Shown here piece after piece: positions 6,483 to 17,270 of a DNA stretch of 64,000 bases. Position 1 is the first letter of the stretch; each line of letters starts with the position of its first letter. Both the position numbers and the translations under genes were made by a program. The notes beneath the pieces are model-generated. The model saw nothing but the letters and a program-made list of their open reading frames with translations. It ran no database searches and was not told the origin of the DNA. The stretch covers positions 3,410,501 through 3,474,500 of the forward strand of contig NZ_CP156084.1 in the NCBI RefSeq assembly GCF_040687965.1, read 5' to 3'. The stretch is from Methylocystis echinoides. Its GTDB lineage: Bacteria; Pseudomonadota; Alphaproteobacteria; Rhizobiales; Beijerinckiaceae.

Positions 6483-8969
6483 TCAGCCTGACGACGCGAG
6501 CCGCCGCCACAACCCAGACCACCCGCCCGCGCTCATCCCGAGAAGCGCCGCCAAGGCGAGATCCTCGGGCGGCGGCGGGGCGAAGCGCAGCAGGGCGGCA
6601 AGCGGCGGGAAATAGAGGCCAGCCGCGACGACCGAGAGCGCCACTGTCGCAATGACCCAGAAGAACGCATTCTCACGTGCGAAGGGCGAGACGCCCTTCG
6701 GCAGAGCGTCCGACAGGGCGAGCGACAGATTGCCGACGATCAGCGTGGCGAAGGCGAGGCCGCGGCTTTGCGCTTCATCGACGCCGAAACTGACCGCCAG
6801 GACGTAAATGCTGAGAACCGCGAGGAAGACCGCGAGACCCTGAACCGCCCCGAAGATCAGGTCCCGCAACCCGAACAGCGGCTCGCTCTGCGGGCGAGGC
6901 GGTTTGAGCATGGCGTCTTTTTCGCCGGGCTCCGCCTCGAAGGCGAGCGAACAGGTCGGGTCGATGATCAGCTCCATCAGCACAACATGCGCCGGCAGCA
7001 GCATCGGCGGCAGGCCCATCAGAATGGGCGCGAGGGCGAGGCCAGCGATCGGGATGTGGATAGCGGTGACATAGGTCAGCGCCTTGCGCAGATTGCTCGA
7101 GATGCGCCGGCCGAGCTCGATGCCCGCGATGATCGAGGCGAAGCGGTCGTCGAGAAGCACGATATGCGCCGCCTCGCGCGCGACGTCGGAGCCGCGCTGG
7201 CCCATGGCGACGCCGATATGGGCCGCGGCGAGGGCAGGGCCGTCGTTGACGCCGTCGCCTGTCATGGCGACGATATGGCCGGCGGCCTTGAAGGCTTCGA
7301 CGAGGGCCAGCTTGTTTGTCGGCATGACGCGGGCGAAGACGCGCACATCGCGGATTTTTTGCGCGATGTCCTCCACAGGCGTCGCGGCGACCTCCGCGCC
7401 GGTCAGCACCCCGCCGGTCGCGTCGATGCCGGCGTCGCGGGCGATGGCGAGCGCTGTGGCGGGATAGTCGCCGGTAATCATGGCGACCGAAACGCCCGCC
7501 CGCCGCGCGGCCGCCACCGCTTGCGGAACGTCGTCGCGGATGGGGTCCTCGAAGGCGACGAGGCCCCTCAGGACATAAGCCGCCGCGTCGAGATCGCTCA
7601 CGACCGGCTCGGTCTCGGCGACGGCGAGCACCCGCATCCCGTCGCGCGCCATCTCTTCAACGACGGCGCTGTAGCGCGCGTGGGTCGGGGCGTCCGCATC
7701 CGCGAGCCGCAGAATGGCTTCAGGCGCGCCTTTGGCGGCCTTGAGCGCGCCGCCCTCGACCCGCCAGGACTGGGTGAAGGCGAGAAGCTCCGGCCGGATC
7801 GGAAAGCTCTCGATGACCGCGCCGCCCGCCGGGATTTCGAGCCGCTCGGCGAGCGCGTGCACCGCGCGGTCCATCGGATCGACCGGGTTTTCCGAGGAGG
7901 CGCGCAGCGCCGCGCGGATGAGCCGATGCTCATCGGCGTCGGGCGAGTCCGGAACGGGCTCGACGGCGCCCCCCGTGTAGAGCGCTGCGACCGTCATGCG
8001 GTTTTCGGTGATCGTGCCGGTCTTGTCGACGCAGAGCAGCGAGGTGGAGCCCAGCGTCTCCGTCACCGACGAACGGCGCACCAGCACATTGCGGCGCGCC
8101 AGCCGGAAGGCGCCAAGCGCAAGAAAGATCGCCAGCACCATCGGAAATTCTTCCGGCAGCAGGCCGATGGCGAGCGTGATGCCGGCGATGGCGCCTTCGA
8201 ACCAGTCGCCGTGCACGAGCCCATAGGAGAGAATGACCAGCGCGCAGAAGAAAAGCGCAAAGGCGCCGAGCCGCGCGACCAGCTCGCCGGTCCGCTTCTG
8301 GAGCGGGCTCGGCTCGCCCTTGATCGCGGCAAGCGAGGCGCCAAGGCCGCCGACGGCCGTCAGCGCGCCGGTGCGCCCGACGCGCGCAACGCCCGAGCCG
8401 CGCACGATCATCGAGCCTGCATAGACGAAGGGCGTGCCGTCGCCCCCCGGATCGGGGAAATCCAGCGTCGCGCCGTCCCCCGCCAAGGTCTTCGTGACCG
8501 GCGCCGATTCGCCCGTGAGAATGGATTCGTCGATGACCAGCGCGTCGCCCGCAACAAGCAGGGCGTCGGCTGGAATGCGCTGACCCTCGCCGATCAGGAC
8601 AATGTCACCCGGCACGAGATCCCGCGCCGGTATGCGCTGCTCAACTCCGTCGCGCCGGACATGCGCCATGGGTTCGGCGAGTCTCTGCAGCGCCTCCAGC
8701 GCGCGTTCGCTGCGCAACTCCTGAATGACGACGAGCGAAATAGAGGCGGCCGCGCCGGCGACCATGAACAGGCCTTCGCCCAGATCGCCCACGAAAAGGT
8801 AGAGGGTCGCCGCCGCAGCCAACAGGAAGAACATAGGTTCTTTCAGCGTGCGGAGCGCAATTTGCAGAATGCCGCGCCGGGGCGCCTCGGGAGGGGCGTT
8901 GGGCCCATATTCCACGAGGCGCCGGGCGGCCTCTTCGGAAGTCAGGCCCGGCAGGCTGGGATGGGTCAT
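6483..8969 (-). CDS. Cation-transporting P-type ATPase (P2-like)
   Basis: 828 residues from the ATG at 8969; the frame is open further upstream but the family begins near here. Motifs in order: TGES (152-155, actuator), PEEFP in membrane helix M4 (272-276), the phosphorylated Asp315 in DKTGT, and TGDGVND (about 570). An N-terminal cation-ATPase segment, SLPGLTSEEAARRL, precedes the first helices. The layout matches P2A-type (Ca/Mn-like) pumps, but M4 has PEEFP rather than the usual PEGLP, and the M6 region reads ELIIDPTCSLAFE, so the ion is uncertain. It is an inner-membrane pump, just upstream of the DsrE2-tusA pair on the same strand. Confidence 0.85.
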   Translation of the reverse strand: MTHPSLPGLTSEEAARRLVEYGPNAPPEAPRRGILQIALRTLKEPMFFLLAAAATLYLFVGDLGEGLFMVAGAAASISLVVIQELRSERALEALQRLAEPMAHVRRDGVEQRIPARDLVPGDIVLIGEGQRIPADALLVAGDALVIDESILTGESAPVTKTLAGDGATLDFPDPGGDGTPFVYAGSMIVRGSGVARVGRTGALTAVGGLGASLAAIKGEPSPLQKRTGELVARLGAFALFFCALVILSYGLVHGDWFEGAIAGITLAIGLLPEEFPMVLAIFLALGAFRLARRNVLVRRSSVTETLGSTSLLCVDKTGTITENRMTVAALYTGGAVEPVPDSPDADEHRLIRAALRASSENPVDPMDRAVHALAERLEIPAGGAVIESFPIRPELLAFTQSWRVEGGALKAAKGAPEAILRLADADAPTHARYSAVVEEMARDGMRVLAVAETEPVVSDLDAAAYVLRGLVAFEDPIRDDVPQAVAAARRAGVSVAMITGDYPATALAIARDAGIDATGGVLTGAEVAATPVEDIAQKIRDVRVFARVMPTNKLALVEAFKAAGHIVAMTGDGVNDGPALAAAHIGVAMGQRGSDVAREAAHIVLLDDRFASIIAGIELGRRISSNLRKALTYVTAIHIPIAGLALAPILMGLPPMLLPAHVVLMELIIDPTCSLAFEAEPGEKDAMLKPPRPQSEPLFGLRDLIFGAVQGLAVFLAVLSIYVLAVSFGVDEAQSRGLAFATLIVGNLSLALSDALPKGVSPFARENAFFWVIATVALSVVAAGLYFPPLAALLRFAPPPPEDLALAALLGMSAGGWSGLWRRLASSG

Positions 8970-9043
8970 GCGGCTCCCGGACGGCGATTCGCTGTGGCCG
9001 GAAACTAGCGCGGCTTCGGCGCGCCGAGAAAGCCTCCCCGAGA

Positions 9044-9077
9044 CAAAAGAAAATGGCCGCGAGGGGGGCGCGGCCAT
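9044..9077 (-). terminator. Rho-independent terminator
   Basis: On the minus strand ATGGCCGCG pairs with CGCGGCCAT over a six-base loop and is followed by TTTCTTTT. It lies just after the stop of the small periplasmic gene at 9093. Confidence 0.8.
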
Positions 9078-9092
9078 CTTGCGCTCAACTGC

Positions 9093-11598
<2,506 letters not shown>

Positions 11599-11612
11599 TG
11601 GCGCTGCGAGCG

Positions 11613-12173
11613 TCAGCCGCTCGCGTAAATGTCCGCGAGGGACAGCGTGATTCCCGGCGGATCGAGCGTTACGACGCCTTCGCGAACGATGTGGGTCAGT
11701 ATATCTCCGTCCGAACGCCGCTGGTGATGGATGATCAGCGGCGCATCCGCGTCGATGAGCAAGTAATGCACGATGCTCGGCACGCGGAAATAGTCGGCAA
11801 GCTTGCGACTCTTGTCGTTACGGCCCGTTGTTGGCGAAAGGACTTCGACCACGATGAGTGGATTTTCGACGATCATCGACTCGCCGTGGACTTCAGGGCC
11901 GCAATACACCATTCCATCCGGCTCGTAAGCCGTCGATGTATCGATGCGTACAGTCCCCCCATCCGGCACCACGTGGCATCCACAAGCTTTCGCTTTTACT
12001 GCATTGAGCAAGGCCACATGAGTCGCGAGCTTGATCTTCCAGTGCTTGGCGCGCTCTGACGCCTGGGCGACGATTTCGCCGCCGATGAGTTCATAGCGAC
12101 CGGTGCGGCCTTCAGCCCAGGCGAGAAACTCTTCGACCGTCATTTTCGGCGGCGTCTGTTTTGGCGTGGTCAT
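11613..12173 (-). CDS. Uma2-family (DUF820) putative endonuclease
   Basis: 186 residues. The segments MTVEEFLAWAE, RYELIGGEIV, the central YEPDGMVYCG and LIVVEVLSPTT, followed by DKSRKLADYF, are the conserved restriction-endonuclease-like core of the Uma2 family (Asp, then E-x-L with Lys downstream). Members are common, often in multiple copies, and their biological role is unclear. It converges with thiC with only 14 bases between the stops. Confidence 0.88.
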   Translation of the reverse strand: MTTPKQTPPKMTVEEFLAWAEGRTGRYELIGGEIVAQASERAKHWKIKLATHVALLNAVKAKACGCHVVPDGGTVRIDTSTAYEPDGMVYCGPEVHGESMIVENPLIVVEVLSPTTGRNDKSRKLADYFRVPSIVHYLLIDADAPLIIHHQRRSDGDILTHIVREGVVTLDPPGITLSLADIYASG

Positions 12174-12359
12174 GGGTGGAATCTAGCATCAGGGCTCGAA
12201 ATTCGCCACGCGCCGACGAAGCACAAGTCCGCGCGCCAGGGGCTTGGCGAAGAACGCGCTCAGATTGACCACAAACCGTCTGTCTCTCCTCGAGGCGTTG
12301 CGTGACCCTTCGGATATTCGGCGCGCCCTTGCTCGCGCGTCATGGAGGAGGGACTGTCC

Positions 12360-12572
12360 ATGGCCAATCATGAAACCAACCTGCCGAAGGATAAATATAC
12401 CGGCATGCGGAGTTTCGACTTCGCCATCACCCCGAATGTCATCATCTGCGCCGCGGCCGGCGCGGTTCTCGGCCTGATCCTGGCGCTCTGGGGCACCACC
12501 GAGGTCGGGATCGTCGCCGCGACGGTCATTGTCTTCACCATACTGTCCGGCATCTTCGGAATGTTCGTCTGA
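12360..12572 (+). CDS. Small inner-membrane protein, unknown
   Basis: 70 residues. The ATG at 12360 is chosen because GGAGGAGGGA stands at ideal distance before it; an ATG at 12342 lies before that site. The N-terminal 24 residues are polar, then two adjacent hydrophobic segments (about 27-45 and 48-70) fill the rest with a glycine-rich turn. The architecture resembles small accessory subunits of respiratory complexes, but no motif supports this. It ends at a hairpin shared with rlpA. Confidence 0.6.
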   Translation: MANHETNLPKDKYTGMRSFDFAITPNVIICAAAGAVLGLILALWGTTEVGIVAATVIVFTILSGIFGMFV

Positions 12573-12610
12573 GCCGGGCTCTCCAGCGGTTCAGCCAGCG
12601 GACCGAAGAA

Positions 12611-12638
12611 GGCGCCCGGCTCCGCGAAGCCGGGCGCC
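12611..12638. terminator. Bidirectional hairpin between converging genes
   Basis: Eleven-base perfect arms GGCGCCCGGCT and AGCCGGGCGCC around CCGCGA. There is no T-run on either side, but its place between the stops of a plus-strand and a minus-strand gene supports a terminator or mRNA-end stabiliser. Confidence 0.65.
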
Positions 12639-12660
12639 TGATAATCTAGGCGGTCGCCGC

Positions 12661-13140
12661 TCAGCCGCCGTTGAGAACCTGCACCAGCACAGGGCCCGTG
12701 CCATTGGAAATCAGTCCGATGCGCGATGCGGCGCCCCGCGACAGATCGAGGCTGCGGCCCGTCCAGGCCGCCGGCCCGCGGTCGTTGACGCGAACCACAA
12801 CGGAGCGGCCTTGGTGCGTCACCAGCAGCCGTGTGCCCAGCGGCAAGGTGCGATGGGCGGCGGTCAGGCCCCATTGATTGAAACGCTCGCCGCTCGCCGT
12901 ATGCGTGTTCGGCTCGAACCGGCGTGGACCGCCGCCATAGTAGGATGCGTTGGCGACGAAAGCGCGGGCGCCCTCGGGCATGACATGGCCGGGAACGCCC
13001 GGATTCGCTTTGCCGTAGTGACCCTCGGACGCCTGCTGTTGTTGTGGATCAGCGCCTGGGCCGCTTGCGGAAAGAACTTCCGCCGCGGCGGGAAAAGTCA
13101 TTAGACCAAGCAGGACGCCCACAACAGAGATACGCTTCAT
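12661..13140 (-). CDS. rlpA: RlpA-family septal lytic transglycosylase-like protein
   Basis: 159 residues. A signal peptide of about 20 residues is followed by a polar linker and a double-psi beta-barrel domain: ASYYGGG, then HTASGERFN, then AAHRTLPLGTRLLV, VVVRVNDRGP and RSLDLSRGAA. These are the conserved RlpA barrel segments, including the catalytic-type Glu and Asp. There is no C-terminal SPOR domain, so this is a short member. RlpA proteins act on stripped peptidoglycan glycans in the envelope. A 36-bp inverted repeat lies 40 bases upstream. Confidence 0.9.
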   Translation of the reverse strand: MKRISVVGVLLGLMTFPAAAEVLSASGPGADPQQQQASEGHYGKANPGVPGHVMPEGARAFVANASYYGGGPRRFEPNTHTASGERFNQWGLTAAHRTLPLGTRLLVTHQGRSVVVRVNDRGPAAWTGRSLDLSRGAASRIGLISNGTGPVLVQVLNGG

Positions 13141-13487
13141 TCGGTAGTCTACTCCTGTATAACCCCACGAGTCAGAAGAAATACATGCGCCTCCATTTGG
13201 TGAGGCAGATGTATTCCGATCCGAACTGACAATGCGGGAGATGAGACGGGAGCGTCTCTATCGGTTAATCATGGCGAAAACATCCAAGAAATTTGACGTA
13301 TTGCCCTGGCAAATGTGGCAAAGCGTAACCTTGTTCTGGCTGATATTGAGCGCCACGCGCGTTCCTCTTGGCGTCAAGCTCTTTTGTTCCGCCAAGAAGA
13401 AAACTCTGTCGGCGCGTTAGGCGCGGCGGGCGCGGCGGGCTGACAAGCCGCCCGCGAGGCGCCAAAAGGGCGGCGGGAGATTCTCAC
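13141..13487. other. Intergenic stretch between rlpA and mogA
   Basis: About 350 bases upstream of both divergent genes. It contains the inverted repeat at 13180-13215 and a GC-rich partially paired segment near 13421-13462 just before mogA. A 62-codon open frame (13232-13420) has no ribosome-binding site and is not called as a gene. Confidence 0.5.
13180..13215. repeat. Interrupted 36-bp inverted repeat
   Basis: AATACAT pairs with ATGTATT and the inner GCCTC with GAGGC, separated by two unpaired bases on each side and an eight-base loop. It lies in the rlpA upstream region and could be an operator, or a terminator of transcription from either side. Confidence 0.6.
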
Positions 13488-14030
13488 ATGACCGACATCA
13501 AACGAGAGGCCGTCATTGGCGTCGTCACCGCCTCCGACCGCGCCAGCGCCGGCGTCTATAAGGACGAGAGCGGCCCGGCGATCGAGGCCTATCTGTCAGC
13601 CGTCCTGACCACGCCCTTCCGCATCGAGCGGCGCATCATTCCGGACGGCTTCGAGAGCGTGCGCGACACGCTGATCGAACTGGCCGACGTCGTCGGCTGC
13701 GATTTCATCGTTACGACCGGCGGCACCGGCCCGAGCCCGCGCGACCTTACCCCGGAAGCGACCCTCGCCGCCTGTCCACGCGAACTGCCGGGGTTCGGCG
13801 AATTGATGCGGCAGGTCTCGCTGGCGCAGACCCCCACCGCCATTCTCTCGCGGCAGGTGGCGGCGCATCGCGGAAAATGCCTGGTCGTCAATCTGCCCGG
13901 CAAGCCCGCCGCCATCGAGCTTTGTCTCAACGCCGTGATGCCGGCCGTGCCCTATTGTCTCGACCTCATCGGCGCCGCCTATATCGAAACCGATCCGGCC
14001 CGCGTGAAAGCCTTCCGGCCGAAAAAGTAG
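13488..14030 (+). CDS. mogA: Molybdopterin adenylyltransferase MogA
   Basis: 180 residues from ATG 13488, after GGCGGGAGA. MogA adenylates molybdopterin so that molybdate can be inserted. Seen: the N-terminal IGVVTASDR, the TTGGTGPSPRDLTPEA signature of the MoaB/Mog fold near residues 80-95, and LPGKPAAIELCL near 145. Length and order are normal. It stands alone on its strand. The DUF2478 protein at 56181 may belong to the same metabolism. Confidence 0.93.
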   Translation: MTDIKREAVIGVVTASDRASAGVYKDESGPAIEAYLSAVLTTPFRIERRIIPDGFESVRDTLIELADVVGCDFIVTTGGTGPSPRDLTPEATLAACPRELPGFGELMRQVSLAQTPTAILSRQVAAHRGKCLVVNLPGKPAAIELCLNAVMPAVPYCLDLIGAAYIETDPARVKAFRPKK

Positions 14031-14273
14031 CCGCCCGTACGGGTAGGAATTACGAGCCGCCGCGACAATAGGAAGGCTTCTCTTCCGGGGCGCCGGTCTG
14101 TATAGGAGGGAACGCGCCAGAAGGCCTCAGTCGCCTGTTCGCGCGTAGAAGCGTTTTCCGCCCCAACGGGTCGTGGGCGAAAGCGTGTCCAAACAAGGCG
14201 CTGGAGCGAGCGTCCCGTCGCGGGCCGCAACAGACGAACTCCGATGGAGCGCCACAGGCGAGGGCTTTGAAGG

Positions 14274-15089
14274 ATGAGTGATTTGCGTCTGGTCGTGGTG
14301 GGCGCCGCGGGCCGCATGGGCCGTATGCTGACGCAAACCATCCCCGACACGCTGGGCGTGCGGCTGGTCGCGGCGCTGGAGGCCGACGGGGCTGCGTCGC
14401 TCGGGGCGGACAGCGGCGCCGCCTTCGGATTGCAGCCGACGGGCGTTCCAGTCACGAGCGACGTCGCCGCGGCGCTGTCGGAAGCCGACGCCGTCATCGA
14501 CTTTTCCACGCCGGCGGCGACGGCCGCTATCGCCACAGCGGCCGCCAAGGCGCGTGTCGCCCATGTCATCGGCACCACGGGACTGACGGCGGAGGATCTC
14601 GCGCGGATCGCCGAGGAGGCGCGCGAGACGGTCGTCGTGCGCTCCGGCAATATGAGCCTCGGCGTCAATCTTCTCGCTGGCCTCGTCGAGAAGGCGGCGC
14701 GGGCGCTCGGCCCCGCCTGGGACGCCGAAATTGTCGAGATGCACCACAAGCTGAAGGTGGACGCGCCCTCGGGCACCGCCTTGCTGCTCGGCGAGGCGGT
14801 GGCGCGGGGCAGGGGGATCGATCTCGCCGAACATAGCGCGCGCGGCCGCGACGGCGTGACCGGCCCGCGCAAGCCCGGCGACATCGGCTTCGCGGCGCTG
14901 CGCGGCGGCACGGTCGTGGGCGATCACACGGTAATTTTCGCGGGCATGGGCGAGCGGATCGAATTCTCGCATCGCGCCGAGGATCGCGGCATCTTTGCGC
15001 GCGGCGCCCTCGCGGCGGCGCTCTGGACCCGGGGCAAGGCGCCGGGACTTTACTCCATGGCCGACGTGCTCGGCCTCACCGGCGCCTAA
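14274..15089 (+). CDS. dapB: 4-Hydroxy-tetrahydrodipicolinate reductase DapB
   Basis: 271 residues, standard length. It reduces the dihydrodipicolinate precursor in lysine and diaminopimelate synthesis. The nucleotide-binding GAAGRMGRM (10-18), the central GTTGL, and the catalytic [16 protein letters not shown] (His-His...Lys, about 158-173) are all present. It is followed after 15 bases by gpmA, so the two are probably co-transcribed, an unusual pairing of lysine synthesis with glycolysis. Confidence 0.96.
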   Translation: MSDLRLVVVGAAGRMGRMLTQTIPDTLGVRLVAALEADGAASLGADSGAAFGLQPTGVPVTSDVAAALSEADAVIDFSTPAATAAIATAAAKARVAHVIGTTGLTAEDLARIAEEARETVVVRSGNMSLGVNLLAGLVEKAARALGPAWDAEIVEMHHKLKVDAPSGTALLLGEAVARGRGIDLAEHSARGRDGVTGPRKPGDIGFAALRGGTVVGDHTVIFAGMGERIEFSHRAEDRGIFARGALAAALWTRGKAPGLYSMADVLGLTGA

Positions 15090-15104
15090 AGTCTCGAGCA
15101 GTCT

Positions 15105-15731
15105 ATGAGCATGAATCGCACACTCGTCCTCGTCCGGCACGGCCAGAGCGAATGGAACGCCAAGAACCTTTTCACGGGCTGGAAGAATCCGGACCTGACG
15201 CCGCTCGGCGAAGAAGAGGCGCGCCGCGCCGGACGCGAGTTGCGCAAGCTCGATCTCCTGTTCAGCATCGGCTTCACCTCGTCGCTGCTGCGCGCGCAGC
15301 ATACGCTGCAACTCATCTTCGAAGAACTCGGCCAGTCCAACGTGCCCACCGTGAAGGACCGCGCGCTCAACGAGCGCCATTACGGCGACCTCTCCGGGCT
15401 CAACAAGGACGAGGCGCGCGAGAAATGGGGCGAGGAGCAGGTGCGGCTTTGGCGGCGCTCCTATGACGTGCCGCCGCCGGGCGGCGAAAGCCTCAAGGAC
15501 ACGGTGGCCCGCGTCGTGCCCTTCTATGTGCAGCGCATCCTGCCGCCGGTGATGCGCGGCGAGCGCGCGCTTGTCGCCGCCCATGGCAATTCGCTGCGCG
15601 CGCTCTGCATGGTGCTGGAGCAGATGACGCCGGAAAGCATTCCGACTCTCGAACTCGCGACGGGCGTGCCCCTCATCTACCGACTCAACGCCGATTCGAC
15701 GGTGGCGTCGAAGACGGTGCTGGAGCCCTGA
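15105..15731 (+). CDS. gpmA: 2,3-Bisphosphoglycerate-dependent phosphoglycerate mutase
   Basis: 208 residues. [10 protein letters not shown] contains the phosphorylated His12; [13 protein letters not shown] near residue 86 and the second catalytic HGNSLR near 160 complete the active site. It interconverts 3- and 2-phosphoglycerate in the cytosol. The length fits the shorter alphaproteobacterial form, without the C-terminal extension of E. coli GpmA. It lies between dapB and alkB on the same strand. Confidence 0.95.
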   Translation: MSMNRTLVLVRHGQSEWNAKNLFTGWKNPDLTPLGEEEARRAGRELRKLDLLFSIGFTSSLLRAQHTLQLIFEELGQSNVPTVKDRALNERHYGDLSGLNKDEAREKWGEEQVRLWRRSYDVPPPGGESLKDTVARVVPFYVQRILPPVMRGERALVAAHGNSLRALCMVLEQMTPESIPTLELATGVPLIYRLNADSTVASKTVLEP

Positions 15732-15761
15732 CCCTCCCACGGGCGAGAAGAGACCAAGCCC

Positions 15762-16385
15762 TTGCTCGAACACGGGCCCGGCGCCATTCATTATCCCCGC
15801 TGGCTCGACGCCGCCGCGCAGGAGCGGCTGGCCTTCGAGATCGCCGCGGCGATCGCCCGTGCGCCGCTCTTCGTTTCGCGCCTGCCGAAATCCGGCCTGC
15901 CGATGTCGGTGCGCATGACGAATTGCGGGCCGCTCGGCTGGATGAGCGACAAGGATCGGGGCTATCGCTATGAGCCTGCGCATCCCGAAACCGGCACGCC
16001 CTGGCCGCCGATCCCCTCGATGTTGCTCGACGCCTGGGCGGCGCTGACGGGCTATCCGAAGCCGCCCGAGGCCTGTCTCATCAACGTCTATTCCGACAAC
16101 GCCAAAATGGGTCTGCATCAGGATCGCGACGAAAGCGATTTCGACGCGCCGATTCTTTCCTTGTCGCTCGGCGCAGACTGCCGCTTCCGATTGGGCGGCC
16201 AGAAACGTGGGGACAAGACGGTCGCCTTTACATTGTCGGGCGGCGACGCGCTCGTTCTCTCGGGCCCGGCGCGCCGCTTCTTTCACGGCGTCGACCGCAT
16301 CCTGCCGTCGATTCTCACGCCGCTCCCGCAACAGCTCGCGGGCCTCGGCGCGCGGGTCAATCTCACCTTGCGACGCGTGACGTGA
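15762..16385 (+). CDS. alkB: AlkB-type DNA repair dioxygenase
   Basis: 207 residues starting at TTG 15762; no ATG lies before residue 48 and the N-terminal region is conserved-looking, so the rare start is likely. It is an Fe(II)/2-oxoglutarate oxygenase that removes alkyl groups from 1-methyladenine and 3-methylcytosine. Metal ligands His119, Asp121 (LHQDRDE) and His175 (FHGVDRI) are present, as is the 2-oxoglutarate arginine in RVNLTLRR. It is the third gene after dapB-gpmA with 30-base spacing. No Ada regulator is nearby. Confidence 0.93.
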   Translation: MLEHGPGAIHYPRWLDAAAQERLAFEIAAAIARAPLFVSRLPKSGLPMSVRMTNCGPLGWMSDKDRGYRYEPAHPETGTPWPPIPSMLLDAWAALTGYPKPPEACLINVYSDNAKMGLHQDRDESDFDAPILSLSLGADCRFRLGGQKRGDKTVAFTLSGGDALVLSGPARRFFHGVDRILPSILTPLPQQLAGLGARVNLTLRRVT

Positions 16386-16597
16386 AAGGCTTGGCTGCTG
16401 GTTCAGCACGCATTCAGCTGCCGCCCGCTAGGTTGCGCCGTCGCCTAGCAGAGTGGCGTATTGTGTCGGGCGGGCGCTTCGTTGTAGTTTCCAACCCGTC
16501 TAAAGAGCGCCGCTGCGGCGCTGACCTTTGGCAAGGCGCGTTTCAAGAATTAAGGCGATCGCCCGTAAGCGAACGCCAAGAGAGGAAAGGAACAAGG

Positions 16598-16993
16598 ATG
16601 AAGACGATTTCCCTGCTGACGTTCGCTGCGAGCGTCGCTTTCGCCGCCTCCGTCGGCCAGGCCTCCGCCGCTGGCGACGCCGCCGCGGGCGAAAAGGTCT
16701 TCGCCAAGTGCAAAGCCTGCCATCAGGTCGGCGAAGGCGCCAAGAACGCGGTCGCGCCGCAACTCAACGGCTTGAACGGCCGCAAGGCCGGCTCGGTCGA
16801 GGGCTATAATTACTCAGAGCCGATGAAGGGCTCGGGCATCACCTGGGATGAGGCCAGCTTCAAGGAGTTCATCAAGAACCCGAAGGCCAAGGTGCCCGGG
16901 ACCAAGATGATTTTCCAGGGCCTCGCCAACGACGCCGATCAGGAAAACGTCTGGGCCTATCTCGCGCAGTTTAGCGCCGAGGGCAAGAAGTAA
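16598..16993 (+). CDS. Class I cytochrome c (c2-like), periplasmic
   Basis: 131 residues. A signal peptide ends near ASAAGD. The heme motif is C38-K-A-C41-H42 and the likely sixth ligand is Met104 in PGTKMIFQG, the c2 pattern. It is a soluble electron carrier of the periplasm. The start ATG follows AGAGGAAAGG. A strong terminator follows, so it is a single-gene unit. It may serve as electron donor to an oxidase or acceptor from a dehydrogenase, but neither is in the window. Confidence 0.94.
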   Translation: MKTISLLTFAASVAFAASVGQASAAGDAAAGEKVFAKCKACHQVGEGAKNAVAPQLNGLNGRKAGSVEGYNYSEPMKGSGITWDEASFKEFIKNPKAKVPGTKMIFQGLANDADQENVWAYLAQFSAEGKK

Positions 16994-17020
16994 TCGCAAG
17001 CCCAGTCTATCTACGAAGAG

Positions 17021-17050
17021 AAGCGGCCCTGATTCAGGGCCGCTTTTTTT
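17021..17050 (+). terminator. Rho-independent terminator after the cytochrome gene
   Basis: AGCGGCCCTGA and TCAGGGCCGCT pair perfectly around one T and are followed directly by seven T. This is the clearest intrinsic terminator in the window. Confidence 0.93.
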
Positions 17051-17085
17051 GTTTCATTTATGCAACAGTCAAGAAAAAATAGTAT

Positions 17086-17101
17086 TGTTCGAAACGGAAC
17101 A
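17086..17101 (+). promoter_or_regulatory. Possible operator upstream of the TonB receptor
   Basis: TGTTC and GAACA face each other across GAAACG in an AT-rich segment about 170 bases before the receptor start. An iron-responsive repressor site would be expected here, but the sequence is not a clear Fur, Irr or RirA box. Confidence 0.3.
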
Positions 17102-17270
17102 TTTCTAACACAGGATATGGTTGGGTTTAGCTCAATTACTGCTACAAATTTACAATCTTTCCAAGGTTTTGACCTTTGGATTGACCGCAAACCATTCACA
17201 GCAATACTTGGAAGCAATTACGCTCCCGTCTCAGGCGGAGGGTCGGGCGCATGCTTTCGAGGAGCCTTTC

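Noticed and set aside
6768-9008. Open frame of 746 codons opposite the P-type ATPase
   Set aside because: It is the antisense shadow of a clearly conserved gene; its sequence is Arg/Asp/Gly-rich noise without domains.
11613-12173. Uma2 protein as evidence of a transposon or defence island
   Set aside because: The family is common and scattered in many genomes; no other mobile or defence genes are near.
13232-13420. 62-codon open frame between rlpA and mogA
   Set aside because: No ribosome-binding site before either possible start and no recognisable sequence features.
14127-16409. Long antisense frame across dapB-gpmA-alkB
   Set aside because: Shadow frame running through three conserved genes; low-complexity text.
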